A DNA stretch of 64,000 nt from Candidatus Eiseniibacteriota bacterium (GTDB lineage Bacteria > Orphanbacterota > Orphanbacteria > Orphanbacterales > Orphanbacteraceae). The notes beneath the pieces are model-generated. The model worked only from the letters and a program-made list of their open reading frames with translations, had not been told where the DNA came from and did no database searches. Shown here piece by piece: positions 8,074-16,978 of this stretch. The number at the start of each line of letters is the position of its first letter. Within the stretch, counting starts at the first letter, position 1. A program made the translations under genes and the position numbers. Location: positions 806,001 to 870,000 of the forward strand of contig JAJCZU010000002.1 in NCBI GenBank assembly GCA_029262235.1, read 5' to 3'.

Positions 8074-9717
8074 TTGGTGGTGGATTCTGCTGTACGCTAC
8101 GTATTCGTCACGGGCGGAGTCATGTCGTCCATCGGGAAGGGAATCGTTTCCGCTTCCCTCGGGATGCTGCTCAAAGCACGCGGGCACCGCGTGACTCTGC
8201 TCAAACTGGACCCCTATATCAACGTCGATCCGGGAACCATGAACCCGTTCCAGCACGGGGAAGTGTTCGTGACCGACGACGGCGCCGAGACCGATCTCGA
8301 TCTCGGACATTACGAACGCTTCACCGATCAGGATCTTTCACGCATCAATAATGCAACCGCGGGCCAGATCTACGACACCGTGATTTCACGCGAACGGAAG
8401 GGCGAGTATCTCGGCGTCACGGTGCAGGTCATCCCGCACATCACCGACGAGATCAAGCGCCGGATCGTGGAAGCGGGAAGGCAGACGAACGCCGAAATCG
8501 TAATCTGTGAGATCGGGGGCACGGTGGGCGACATCGAATCCCTGCCGTTTCTCGAGGCGATCCGCCAGATGCGTCTCCAGGTCGGCAAGAGCGCGAGCCT
8601 GTTCATCCACGTGACGCAGCTCCCGTATCTCGAGACGTCGCAGGAAATGAAAACGAAGCCGACGCAACACAGCGTGAAGGAACTGCGCGAGATCGGGATC
8701 CAGGCGGACATTCTCGTAACCCGTACGAGCCGGCCGCTTCCCGACAACGTGAAGGACAAGATCGCGTTGTTCTGCAACGTGGAAAAAGATGCCGTCATCG
8801 AATCGCGCGACGCGAAGTCGATCTACCAGGTACCGCTCGCGATGCACGAAGGCGGGCTCGACCGGATCGCGGCCCGTCACTTCGGCCTGCCCGACACGGA
8901 ACCGGAACTCGGGCCGTGGCAGCGCATGTGCGAAGCGGCTCTCCAGCCGGGCGAACCCGTACGTATCGCCGTGGTCGGCAAGTACGTTCACCTCGTGGAT
9001 GCGTACAAGTCGATCAACGAGGCGCTGATTCACGCGGGGGTCGCAAACGGCGTAACCACGGTGCCCGTCTGGATCGATTCCGAAGATCTGCAGGAAGGGC
9101 GGGAACTCGACACGCTTCGATCGTGTGACGGTATTCTCGTCCCCGGCGGATTCGGAAGCCGCGGGATCGAAGGCAAGATCGAGGCCGTAAGAATCGCGCG
9201 GACCGAAAGCATTCCGTTCCTCGGAATCTGTCTCGGTCTTCAGATCGCGATCATCGAATTCGCGCGTCACGCCTGTTCGCTTCAGAACGCGAACAGCGGC
9301 GAGTTTGCGCCGGATGCCGAACATCGCGTGATCGACCTGCTCCCGGAGCAGCGCGAAATCGACCGCATGGGCGCGACGATGCGTCTCGGCTCCACGCCGA
9401 TCAAACTCGACGCCGGCACGATGGCGCAGGAACTGTACGAGGCCGAAGAGATCGCGGAACGTCATCGTCATCGCTACGAAGTGAACAACGAGTACAGGGA
9501 TCTGTTTCGTTCGCACGGCCTCATCGACAGCGGCCGCAGCGTCGAGCGCGATCTCGTGGAGATTATCGAGATCCCGGAGCACCCGTTCTTCATGGCCAGT
9601 CAGTTTCATCCCGAATTCCGCTCACGTCCGCTTCGCGCGCATCCGTTGTTTCGCGCGTTCGTCGGCGCGGCGGCCGGTTCGCGTCAGGTCGAAACGAGCG
9701 CGGGAGGAACATCGTGA
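8074..9717 (+). CDS. pyrG: CTP synthase
   Basis: Makes CTP from UTP with glutamine; CTP is the substrate of KdsB next door. The 547-residue protein has the synthetase domain (YVFVTGGVMSSIGKGI, P-loop-like; EIGGTVGDIES; MKTKPTQHSV) and the class I glutaminase domain with the nucleophile Cys in GICLGLQ, and the catalytic QFHPEF near the end. Start codons TTG 8074, GTG 8077 and GTG 8080 are consecutive; AGGAG at 8061-8065 favours the first two. The stop overlaps kdsA (GTGA). Confidence 0.97.
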   Translation: MVVDSAVRYVFVTGGVMSSIGKGIVSASLGMLLKARGHRVTLLKLDPYINVDPGTMNPFQHGEVFVTDDGAETDLDLGHYERFTDQDLSRINNATAGQIYDTVISRERKGEYLGVTVQVIPHITDEIKRRIVEAGRQTNAEIVICEIGGTVGDIESLPFLEAIRQMRLQVGKSASLFIHVTQLPYLETSQEMKTKPTQHSVKELREIGIQADILVTRTSRPLPDNVKDKIALFCNVEKDAVIESRDAKSIYQVPLAMHEGGLDRIAARHFGLPDTEPELGPWQRMCEAALQPGEPVRIAVVGKYVHLVDAYKSINEALIHAGVANGVTTVPVWIDSEDLQEGRELDTLRSCDGILVPGGFGSRGIEGKIEAVRIARTESIPFLGICLGLQIAIIEFARHACSLQNANSGEFAPDAEHRVIDLLPEQREIDRMGATMRLGSTPIKLDAGTMAQELYEAEEIAERHRHRYEVNNEYRDLFRSHGLIDSGRSVERDLVEIIEIPEHPFFMASQFHPEFRSRPLRAHPLFRAFVGAAAGSRQVETSAGGTS

Positions 9718-10553
9718 ACCCTGTCAAGATCGTGAAAGTCGGGGACGTCCGTTTCGGGAGCGAGGACCTCTGCCTGATCGCCGGTCCGTGCGTCATCGAA
9801 ACGGAAGAGATCGCACTCCGGACGGCGGAAGGAATTCGCGAGGCGACGGCGGCTCTCGGCATTCCCGTCATTTACAAGTCGTCGTATCGCAAGGACAATC
9901 GTTCGTCTCTCAAGCATTATGAAGGCCCCGGACTCGAAGAAGGGCTGCGCATTCTCGAGCGTGTACGGACCGACTTCGGGATGCCGATTCTGTCCGACAT
10001 CCATACGCCGCAGCAGGCGAAGGCCGCGGGCGATGTGCTCGACGTGATCCAGATTCCGGCTTACCTTTCGCAGCAGACGGAGCTCCTGCAGGCCGCGGCG
10101 GCGACGGGGAAACCCGTCAACGTAAAGAAGGGGCAGTTCATTGCCCCCGAGGACATGATGAACAGCGTCAGGAAACTGGAAGGAAGCGGCTGCGATCAGA
10201 TCCTGCTCACGGAGCGCGGCGCGTCATTCGGTTACCGGCAGCTCGTTGTCGACTTCCGGTCGCTTCCTGCTATGCGAAAGCACGGCTACCCGGTAATCTT
10301 CGACGCGACGCACGCGGTACGTATCTATGGCAAGCCGTCGGCCGATCCCGCGGGCGGTACGCCGGAACACATTCCGCTGCTGGCGCGCGCGGCGGTTGCC
10401 GCGGGGTGCGACGGACTCTTCATCGAAACGCACCCGAAACCGCCGTCCGCCCTTTGCGACGCGTCGAGTCAGTATCCGCTGGCGCAGCTCACGAACCTGC
10501 TCAGCGAGCTGAAGTCGATTCACGACGCCTGGCGTTCTCACGTAACGACATGA
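9714..10553 (+). CDS. kdsA: 3-deoxy-8-phosphooctulonate synthase (Kdo-8-P synthase)
   Basis: Condenses PEP with arabinose 5-phosphate, the first committed Kdo step. The 279-residue protein has IAGPCVIE, YKSSYRKDNRSS (family KASFDKANRSS), LSDIHTPQQA, VKKGQFIAPEDM, LLTERGASFGYR and DATHAV. The Cys in IAGPC, with His in DATHAV, Glu in FIETHP and Asp in LCDASS, is the metal-ligand set of the metal-dependent class (as in Aquifex), not the Asn-containing E. coli class. GTG 9714 follows GGAGGAA; its end overlaps kdsD (ATGA). Confidence 0.97.
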   Translation: MNPVKIVKVGDVRFGSEDLCLIAGPCVIETEEIALRTAEGIREATAALGIPVIYKSSYRKDNRSSLKHYEGPGLEEGLRILERVRTDFGMPILSDIHTPQQAKAAGDVLDVIQIPAYLSQQTELLQAAAATGKPVNVKKGQFIAPEDMMNSVRKLEGSGCDQILLTERGASFGYRQLVVDFRSLPAMRKHGYPVIFDATHAVRIYGKPSADPAGGTPEHIPLLARAAVAAGCDGLFIETHPKPPSALCDASSQYPLAQLTNLLSELKSIHDAWRSHVTT

Positions 10554-11572
10554 GTTTCTCGATGAAGTCACCCGACCGCGACCGCGCTCTCGCACGTGCC
10601 CGCGACATCCTCAGACAGGAGGCGCACGCGCTCTCCGCGCTTGCGGACGAACTGGGCGCCTCGTTTCTCGATGCGGCCGCGATCCTGCACCGCGCGATTG
10701 CCGAACCAGGAGAAGGCCGTCCCGGAAAGATCGTCGTGACGGGCGTCGGGAAATCCGGTCTGATCGGTCGCTCGCTCGCCGCCACGTTCAACGCCACCGG
10801 AGCCACGGCGTTTTTCCTTCACCCGGTCGAAGCCGTACACGGCGATCTCGGGATCATCGATCCGGGGGACGCCGTCATCCTGCTTTCCCGTTCGGGAACG
10901 AGCGAGGAACTGCGTCAACTGATCCCGTCCCTGCGCGCGGCCGGTGTCCCGCTCATCGCGATCACGGCACGCGACGATTCCGAACTGGCACGCTTTGCCG
11001 ACGTCTCGATTGCGATCGGAGACCGGCCCGAAGCGTGCAGCCTGAACCTGACTCCGACCACGAGCGCCACGGCAACCCTCGCCATCGGGCATGCTCTCGC
11101 CCTGACGCTTTTCGAATCGCGCGGCCTCAAGGAAGAAGACTTCGCGCGTTTCCATCCCGGCGGACTGCTGGGGAAGCGCCTTCTTTTGCGCGTGAAGGAC
11201 GTCATGCATACCGGGGAGGGCATTCCGCGTGTGACGCTCGACGCCGACATGCGAACGGTTTTGATCGAGATCATGGGCAAACGTCTCGGCGCGGCGGCGG
11301 TCGTGGAAGGGGAGAAGCTGGCGGGCATCATTACGGATGGCGATCTTAAACGGATCGTTCTTTCACATGACGACCTTTTCGAAGTCCCCGTGTCCGAAGT
11401 GATGACGGCCCGGCCCCAGACGATTGGCCCCGACGACCTCGTGGCCGATGCCTACCGCAGAATGCACGCGAACCCGGACGCCGTCATTACCTGCCTGCCC
11501 GTCGTCACCGGAGACCGTCTCACCGGGTTCCTCCACATGTACGACTGCCTCAAAAGCGGTGCCATCGGATAA
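10550..11572 (+). CDS. kdsD: arabinose-5-phosphate isomerase, SIS plus CBS domains
   Basis: Converts ribulose 5-phosphate to arabinose 5-phosphate, the KdsA substrate. The 340-residue protein has a SIS domain (about residues 40-190; VTGVGKSGLIGRSLAATFNATG, HPVEAVHGDLG, LLSRSGTSEEL), the LTPTTSATATLAIGHAL stretch, FARFHPGGLLGKRLL, and two CBS domains (about 215-335). ATG 10550 overlaps the kdsA stop; an open extension upstream is only the shadow of kdsA. The frame ends one base before the sigma-54-like promoter. Confidence 0.96.
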   Translation: MSFSMKSPDRDRALARARDILRQEAHALSALADELGASFLDAAAILHRAIAEPGEGRPGKIVVTGVGKSGLIGRSLAATFNATGATAFFLHPVEAVHGDLGIIDPGDAVILLSRSGTSEELRQLIPSLRAAGVPLIAITARDDSELARFADVSIAIGDRPEACSLNLTPTTSATATLAIGHALALTLFESRGLKEEDFARFHPGGLLGKRLLLRVKDVMHTGEGIPRVTLDADMRTVLIEIMGKRLGAAAVVEGEKLAGIITDGDLKRIVLSHDDLFEVPVSEVMTARPQTIGPDDLVADAYRRMHANPDAVITCLPVVTGDRLTGFLHMYDCLKSGAIG

Positions 11573-11589
11573 CTGGCACACGCTTTGCT
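11573..11589 (+). promoter_or_regulatory. candidate sigma-54 (-24/-12) promoter
   Basis: CTGGCACACGCTTTGCT matches TGGCACG-N4-TTGC except for A in place of the G after CAC. The GG (11575-11576) and GC (11587-11588) are exactly spaced. It starts at the first base after the kdsD stop and heads the operon that contains rpoN. Confidence 0.6.
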
Positions 11590-11617
11590 TGACAGAATTT
11601 CCCTTCCTGCATATGCT
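11589..11617 (+). promoter_or_regulatory. sigma-70 promoter for the lpxL-lptC-lptB-rpoN operon
   Basis: Consensus TTGACA at 11589-11594, 17-base spacer and TATGCT at 11612-11617. The -35 box abuts the -12 box of the sigma-54-like site, so the two polymerase forms would compete. Confidence 0.7.
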
Positions 11618-11664
11618 GAGCTTAACTGGTTGGTTGATAATGACTTCAGCGTCCAGGAGCACGC

Positions 11665-12573
11665 ATGCCCTTCGCCCAGCACCTTGCATCAGAAGCGATC
11701 CACGCCGCGATGGCGCTCGGAAAATCGCTCCCGCGCTCGGTCGCTCTGCCGCTGTTCAGCGCCGGAGGGGCTGCCGTACATCTTCTGGAGGGCCGAGGCC
11801 GCCGGATGGCGCAGACGAACCTCCGGCACGTGTTCGGCGCCGGAACGGACGCCCGGGCGCTCTCACGCCAGGTTTACCGCGATCTGGGCAGAAACGTCGT
11901 CGACCTGGCCCGTCTCGAAACGCACTCGGGCCCTTCTCTGACGGAAATGGTCTCCACCATGGGCTGGAATCGGCTTGAGCAGGCCCTCGCACGCGGCCGT
12001 GGCGTGATCGGCGTCACGGGTCATATCGGGAACTGGGAGCTCATGGCGTCGTATCTGGGCCAGCAGGGAGTCCCTCTGACCGTTCTCGCGAGCCGCCTTT
12101 TCAATCCGTCCCTCGACGACCGCCTCACGAAACTGCGCCGGCGCCACGGCGTCCGCACCCTGTATCGTTCGGAGCCCGGATGCCTGCGCAAGACATTGCG
12201 CATTCTGGATCGCGGCGAAATGCTCGGCATCGTCATGGATCTTCGGACCCGGGCCCGCACGCAGGGGATCGACTCGCTGTTTCTGGGCCACCCGATCCGG
12301 ACGGTGGTCGGGCCCGCTCGTCTTGCCGCGCGTTCCGGCGCATCGATCCTTCCCATGGCATGCTGGCGAACGCCGGGGGATCGTTTTCGACTCGAAATCG
12401 ACGCCCCGGTGCCGTGGGAAAACGAGCCGGGCACGAATCGCGAAATGAGCTGGAAGGAGACGACCGACCGTTGCATGGAATCCATCGAACGATACATACT
12501 TTCCGCGCCGACCCAGTGGGTCTGGATGCACGATCGCTGGGGCCTCGGCGTCTCGCAATCGGGCTCGGTGTGA
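11665..12573 (+). CDS. lysophospholipid/lipid A acyltransferase, LpxL (HtrB) family
   Basis: Probably adds a secondary acyl chain to the Kdo-lipid A precursor at the inner membrane. The 302-residue protein has an N-terminal hydrophobic stretch (about 14-40), MAQTNLRHVFG (family pattern of RRVxxNLxxaf), the catalytic HX4E motif GHIGNWE (about residues 118-124), MDLRTRARTQGIDSLFLG in place of the usual QdxRxxxGxxVpFFG, and the C-terminal [10 protein letters not shown] (family W.H.RWK). The acyl donor and exact symbol (lpxL, lpxM, lpxJ-like) cannot be set. The start overlaps no neighbour; the end overlaps lptC. Confidence 0.88.
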   Translation: MPFAQHLASEAIHAAMALGKSLPRSVALPLFSAGGAAVHLLEGRGRRMAQTNLRHVFGAGTDARALSRQVYRDLGRNVVDLARLETHSGPSLTEMVSTMGWNRLEQALARGRGVIGVTGHIGNWELMASYLGQQGVPLTVLASRLFNPSLDDRLTKLRRRHGVRTLYRSEPGCLRKTLRILDRGEMLGIVMDLRTRARTQGIDSLFLGHPIRTVVGPARLAARSGASILPMACWRTPGDRFRLEIDAPVPWENEPGTNREMSWKETTDRCMESIERYILSAPTQWVWMHDRWGLGVSQSGSV

Positions 12574-13076
12574 CGATCCTCTGCGCGGCTGCCTGCACCA
12601 AGGTCGAAGAGCCGCCCGCTCCCGCCGCGTCCGACCAGCACGCCGCCGTGCAGGAAACGCGTGTCAAGAAGTGGGTCGAGTACCGGGATGGCAAAGTCGT
12701 CTGGGAATTCCGCGGAGATCTTCTTCGCTACTACGAAAACCCGGAACGCGTCGAAGCCGACGGCTTGATCGTCGACTTTTACGAAAATGAGAAGTATTCG
12801 ACTACATTGACCGCGGATCACGGAACCATGCATCGCGGTTCGAGTGATATGCAGGCGACCGGCAATGTCATAATCGAGAACGTCAAAGGGACACGGGTTG
12901 AAACCGAGTCGATTCAATACCAAGATGAACAAGAGCGGATTTTTACGGACGACTTCGTGACAATCCTTCGCGGGAATAAAAAAATCACGGGTTACGGACT
13001 AGAGACGGATCCGAAACTGAACGAAACTCTGATCAAGCGGGACGTCGTCGCGAAGACGATCGATCGCTCCCGATAG
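12516..13076 (+). CDS. lptC: LPS export protein LptC, lipoprotein-like N-terminus
   Basis: Bridges the inner-membrane LptBFG complex to LptA and carries LPS across the periplasm. The LptC-type domain covers about residues 55-175: [45 protein letters not shown], a strong match to the LptC repeats. Start choice matters. GTG 12570 overlaps the previous stop but gives only [12 protein letters not shown] 12516, inside the acyltransferase gene, gives two Arg (RR) and a hydrophobic run ending AAAC at Cys27, a lipoprotein-like signal, and a 186-residue protein close to the E. coli length (191). I prefer 12516. No lptA follows. Confidence 0.8.
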   Translation: MGLDARSLGPRRLAIGLGVTILCAAACTKVEEPPAPAASDQHAAVQETRVKKWVEYRDGKVVWEFRGDLLRYYENPERVEADGLIVDFYENEKYSTTLTADHGTMHRGSSDMQATGNVIIENVKGTRVETESIQYQDEQERIFTDDFVTILRGNKKITGYGLETDPKLNETLIKRDVVAKTIDRSR

Positions 13077-13081
13077 GCGAT

Positions 13082-13816
13082 ATGGCGGAAGAGCGAAACG
13101 TTCTCAGAACGGACTCTCTGGCAAAGGCGTACCGCGGACGCGAGGTCGTGAAAGAAGTCACGATCGAAGTGCAGCGCGGCGAGGTCGTCGGACTGCTGGG
13201 ACCGAACGGCGCCGGCAAGACGACGACGTTCTACATGATCGTCGGCATGATCCAGCCGATGCGCGGCCGCATCTTTCTCGACGAGAAGGACGTGACCCGG
13301 GATCCGATGTTCCAGCGCGCGCGCATGGGGATCGGGTACCTGCCGCAGGAGAGCTCGATCTTCCGCAAGCTCACGGTCGAGGAAAACGTGCTCGCGGTGC
13401 TGGAAACGATGCCGCTCTCTTCGAAGGAGCGCAAAGAGCGAGCGGCGCGCCTTCTCGAAGAACTCGGGATCGCGGGCCTCGCCGGGTCGAAGGGATACAC
13501 GCTTTCGGGCGGAGAGCGCCGGCGCGCGGAAATCTGCCGGGCGCTGGCAACAGAGCCGTCGTTCCTGCTGCTCGACGAGCCGTTCGCGGGGATCGACCCG
13601 ATCGCGGTGCAGGACATTCAGGAAATTATCGCCGGGCTGCGGGAACGCGGACTTGGCGTGTTGATTACGGACCACAACGTCCGGGAAACGCTTTCGATTA
13701 CGAATCGGGCGTACATTATGTTCGAAGGGAAAGTGCTTCTTTCGGGAAGCGCGGAAGAGCTCGCGAACAACCCGGAAGCGCGCGAGATGTATCTCGGTGA
13801 AAAGTTCCGGCTCTAG
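13082..13816 (+). CDS. lptB: LPS export ABC transporter ATP-binding protein LptB
   Basis: Powers LPS extraction with LptF and LptG, encoded on the other strand at 21030-23473. The 244-residue protein has Walker [15 protein letters not shown]-loop [12 protein letters not shown], signature LSGGERRR, Walker [13 protein letters not shown], and the LptB-specific [10 protein letters not shown] and NRAYIM. It lies five bases after lptC and 35 before rpoN, the order seen in Proteobacteria (lptC-lptA-lptB-rpoN-hpf) but without lptA. Confidence 0.97.
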   Translation: MAEERNVLRTDSLAKAYRGREVVKEVTIEVQRGEVVGLLGPNGAGKTTTFYMIVGMIQPMRGRIFLDEKDVTRDPMFQRARMGIGYLPQESSIFRKLTVEENVLAVLETMPLSSKERKERAARLLEELGIAGLAGSKGYTLSGGERRRAEICRALATEPSFLLLDEPFAGIDPIAVQDIQEIIAGLRERGLGVLITDHNVRETLSITNRAYIMFEGKVLLSGSAEELANNPEAREMYLGEKFRL

Positions 13817-13851
13817 AGCGCCGGCATGATCGATCACAAGAGGAACGCACG

Positions 13852-15324
13852 ATGGAAATGAAAGCGGGACTGCAGCTCAGGATGCTCCAGACGCAGAAGC
13901 TGGTGATGACACCACAGCTTCAGCAGGCGCTCCGCTTTCTTCAGATGCCGACGCTCGAGCTTCAGCAGGTTCTGAAACAGGAGATCATGACGAACCCGAT
14001 CCTCGAAGAGGTCGACGAGCTCACGGACAGTGAAGAGGAAACCGAGCAGGAGCGCGTCGAAACGGAAGAGGCGACACCCGACCGCAAGGACGGCGAGGAG
14101 CCGTCCGAAGGGGAGAAGCTCGACGACGCCCAGAGCGAGGTCGACTGGGACGAGTACTTCCATTCCCCGTCCGACTACAATTACAAGGTCGAGCAGGAAC
14201 ACCACGACGACACGTACGAGCGAGTTCTTTCGACCACCGTCCACCTGTCCGAGCATCTGCTCTCGCAGCTCCGGATGAGCGCGAAGAGCGAAGAGCTCCA
14301 GGTGATCGGCGAATTCCTGATCGGCAGCCTCGACGAGCGCGGATTCTTGACGATCACGTTCGACGAAGCGGCGGAATCGCTTCTCAAAGAACAGGGGGTT
14401 CGCTACGACAGCGACCAGATGGAAGAGGCGCTCTTTCTGATCCAGTCGTTCGAACCGGCCGGCGTCGGCGCGCGCGATCTGCGCGAGTGTCTGCTGCTCC
14501 AGTTCGAAGCCGAGTGCGACACCGAGAGCCTCGCGTACCAGATCATCCGTTTTCATTTCGACGACTTCGTCGAGAACAAGTACGCGGATATCGCAAGAAA
14601 ACTGAAGACCACTCCGAAGTCCATTCAGGAAGCTGCCAAAGAGATCGGGCATCTGAATCCCCGGCCCGGGCTTCTCTATACGGACGAAGATCCGCGTTAC
14701 ATCACGCCGGATCTCATCGTCGACCGCGTGGACGAGGAATTCGTCGTCTATCTGAACGACCACAACGTGCCGCGCCTCCGGATCTCGCGCGCGTACGAAA
14801 AGTACATGACGAACGGCACGAATACGGATCCCGAGACGAAGGAATACATCAAAGGGAAACTGAACGCCGCGGCGCAGCTCATCAACACGATCGAGCGCCG
14901 GCGCCGCACGATGGTGAAGGTCATGAAGGCCATCGTCGAGAACCAGATCGACTTCTTCGAACACGGCATCCGCTTCCTGAAGCCGATGACGCTGCAGCAG
15001 GTCGCGGACCAGATCGGCATGCACGAATCGACCGTGAGTCGCGTGACGTCCGCCAAGTACGTGCAGACCCCGCGTGGCGTGTTCGAACTGAAGTTCTTCT
15101 TCTCCTCGAGCATTCGTTCGGACTCGGGAGAGGACGTCTCGGCCAAAAGGGTCAAGGACCGCGTCAACGAACTCGTCGAAAACGAGGACAAGAAACGCCC
15201 TCTCAGCGACCAAAAGATTGTGGAGCAATTGAAGGGCGAAGGCCTTATCATTGCCCGGAGAACAGTTGCCAAATACCGTGAGCAGATGGGCATTCTGTCC
15301 GCTCGCTACCGTAAGAAGTTTTAA
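13852..15324 (+). CDS. rpoN: RNA polymerase sigma-54 factor
   Basis: Directs polymerase to -24/-12 promoters and needs an AAA+ activator to open them. The 490-residue protein has the Gln/Leu-rich region I (LQLRMLQTQKLVMTPQLQQALRFLQMP), an acidic region II (about residues 55-110), the core-binding domain, the helix-turn-helix QVADQIGMHESTVSRV, and the RpoN box ARRTVAKYREQMGI at the C-terminus. The start has AGAGGAA upstream. Sites matching its promoter consensus are found upstream of sprA and of its own operon. Confidence 0.98.
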   Translation: MEMKAGLQLRMLQTQKLVMTPQLQQALRFLQMPTLELQQVLKQEIMTNPILEEVDELTDSEEETEQERVETEEATPDRKDGEEPSEGEKLDDAQSEVDWDEYFHSPSDYNYKVEQEHHDDTYERVLSTTVHLSEHLLSQLRMSAKSEELQVIGEFLIGSLDERGFLTITFDEAAESLLKEQGVRYDSDQMEEALFLIQSFEPAGVGARDLRECLLLQFEAECDTESLAYQIIRFHFDDFVENKYADIARKLKTTPKSIQEAAKEIGHLNPRPGLLYTDEDPRYITPDLIVDRVDEEFVVYLNDHNVPRLRISRAYEKYMTNGTNTDPETKEYIKGKLNAAAQLINTIERRRRTMVKVMKAIVENQIDFFEHGIRFLKPMTLQQVADQIGMHESTVSRVTSAKYVQTPRGVFELKFFFSSSIRSDSGEDVSAKRVKDRVNELVENEDKKRPLSDQKIVEQLKGEGLIIARRTVAKYREQMGILSARYRKKF

Positions 15325-15357
15325 CATACCCTTGCCGCATTCAGGAAGGAGTCGCCG

Positions 15358-15714
15358 ATGCAGATCTCGATCACAGCCCGTCATTTCGATCTCACCCCGG
15401 GACTGAAGGAACACACGCAAGACCGGTTGGAAAGGATGACGAAATACGGTGTCCCTCTGCTCGAGGCGCATGCCGTATTGATGGTCGAGAAGTACCGCCA
15501 CAACGCCGAAGTGACACTGCACGGCAAAGGCTTTCATATTGCGGGGCACGCCGAGTCGGAAGACATGTATCAGTCGGTCGACCAGGCATGCCAGAAACTC
15601 GAAGAACAGATTCGTCGCCACAAGGACAAGATTCAGGACAAGCACAAGGGCGAGAAACTGAAAGAAATGGCAGGGGAGAGCGATACGGATGATGATGACG
15701 AAGATGAGGACTGA
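15358..15714 (+). CDS. hpf: ribosome hibernation promoting factor, short form
   Basis: Binds the 30S A and P sites in slow growth and promotes inactive 100S ribosomes. The 118-residue protein has the S30Ae fold: ITARHFDLTPGLKEHTQDRLERMTKYG, VEKYRHNAEVTLHGKG, ESEDMYQSVDQACQKLEEQIRRHKDKI. It lacks the long-form dimerisation domain and ends in a run of 11 Asp/Glu within the last 15 residues. Start has AAGGAG seven bases upstream. Sits in the common rpoN-hpf order. Confidence 0.95.
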   Translation: MQISITARHFDLTPGLKEHTQDRLERMTKYGVPLLEAHAVLMVEKYRHNAEVTLHGKGFHIAGHAESEDMYQSVDQACQKLEEQIRRHKDKIQDKHKGEKLKEMAGESDTDDDDEDED

Positions 15715-15737
15715 CGCGTTCGCGCATTCGTGCTGTC

Positions 15738-16703
15738 GTGCCTGAGCTTTCCGTAGCCCGGCTCGTCGAAGAGAAGGGCGAATCCTTTCAGCTCGAAGTC
15801 CTGACGAAGTCGTGGCGGCACGGTCAGCCGATCACGGTAAGCGATGTGAATCGTCCGGGCCTTGCGCTCGCCGGTTTCAGCGAGAACTTCCTCTCCGAGA
15901 GGATTCAGATTCTGGGTGAGACGGAGATGCTCTTTCTGGAGACGCTCTCCGAACCGGAGCGTCATCGCGCGATCGATCGACTTCTTGCGCTCGACATCCC
16001 GTGCCTGATCATTGCCAAGGATCTCGAATACGACGCGTACCTGATGAACGAGGCCGACCGTCTCGGAGTCCCGGTGCTCAGGACACCGCAGTCGACCACG
16101 CCGTTCATTCACGGCCTGACCGAGTACCTCGATCAGTACTTTGCTCCGCGTACATCGATCCACGGTACCCTCGTCGACGTTTACGGGGTGGGGTTGCTCA
16201 TCACGGGAAGCGCGGGAATCGGCAAGAGCGAACTGGCGCTGGACCTGATCGAGCGCGGCCATCGGCTCGTCGCGGACGATCTGATCATCGTGACGCGTCG
16301 GCACAATCTGCTCTACGGAGAGCCGCCAGACCGTCTCAAGTATCTGATGGAGATCCGGGGCATCGGCATCGTCGACGTAAGACGCCTGTTCGGTATCCGG
16401 GCCGTCGGAAAGAACAAGAGAATCGACGTGGAGCTCAGCCTTCGCGAATGGAAAGCGGACGTTCGCTACGACCGCAAGCATATGCAGGAAAGAGTGGCGT
16501 CTCTGGTCGGGCTCGAGTTCCCGGTGGTTACGATTCCGCTCATTCCCGGGAAGAACGTGACGGTCCTTGCTGAGGTCGTTGCGATGAACCATCAGTTGAA
16601 AGTGCAGGGAATCCGGACCGAGCAGGAGCTCAACGACCGGGTTCTCCGCGAAAATCTCGAGTCGGCTCACCCCGACGACAACGCCGGAGACAGGAACGCA
16701 TGA
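15738..16703 (+). CDS. hprK: HPr kinase/phosphorylase
   Basis: Phosphorylates and dephosphorylates HPr on its regulatory serine (residue 46 class). The 321-residue protein has an N-terminal domain (1-130), the P-loop GSAGIGKSELALDL (about residues 153-166), the Asp pair VADD, and the signature EIRGIGIVDVRRLFG (about 205-219). GTG 15738 is taken because PELSVARLVEEKGE fits the family start. No clear ribosome site is seen; translation may couple to hpf. ATG of ptsH overlaps the stop (four bases). Confidence 0.94.
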   Translation: MPELSVARLVEEKGESFQLEVLTKSWRHGQPITVSDVNRPGLALAGFSENFLSERIQILGETEMLFLETLSEPERHRAIDRLLALDIPCLIIAKDLEYDAYLMNEADRLGVPVLRTPQSTTPFIHGLTEYLDQYFAPRTSIHGTLVDVYGVGLLITGSAGIGKSELALDLIERGHRLVADDLIIVTRRHNLLYGEPPDRLKYLMEIRGIGIVDVRRLFGIRAVGKNKRIDVELSLREWKADVRYDRKHMQERVASLVGLEFPVVTIPLIPGKNVTVLAEVVAMNHQLKVQGIRTEQELNDRVLRENLESAHPDDNAGDRNA

Positions 16704-16975
16704 TGGAAAAGACGGTGACCATCGTGAACGACAAGGGACTGCATATCCGGCCCGCCCAGAAGATCGCCGAACTCTGCAACTCGTTCTCTTCGGATATCTT
16801 CATCGAGAACGGGGAGATCAAGGCGAACTCCAAGAGCCTGCTTGGTCTCATCGGTCTCAACGCTCCCAAAGGCACCGTCATGCGCATCGTCACGAACGGC
16901 CCGGACGAACGAGAGGCTCTCGAAGCCATCGTCGGTTTGATCCAGGGAGGGTTCGGGGGCGAGTTCGATGATTAG
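16700..16975 (+). CDS. ptsH: phosphocarrier protein HPr
   Basis: Takes phosphate from Enzyme I on a histidine. The 91-residue protein has GLHIRPAQ (His at residue 15; Ile replaces the usual Ala) and NSKSLLGLIGLNAPKGT with the regulatory Ser that HprK modifies. The serine and the neighbouring hprK mean that the kinase switch is present. It overlaps hprK by four bases and precedes ptsI by three. Confidence 0.95.
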   Translation: MMEKTVTIVNDKGLHIRPAQKIAELCNSFSSDIFIENGEIKANSKSLLGLIGLNAPKGTVMRIVTNGPDEREALEAIVGLIQGGFGGEFDD

Positions 16976-16978
16976 TTC

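Noticed and set aside
13834-15645. 603-residue open frame on the minus strand opposite rpoN and hpf
   Set aside because: It mirrors the codon use of the plus-strand genes and its residue mix is a low-complexity shadow of rpoN. No domain or start signal supports it.
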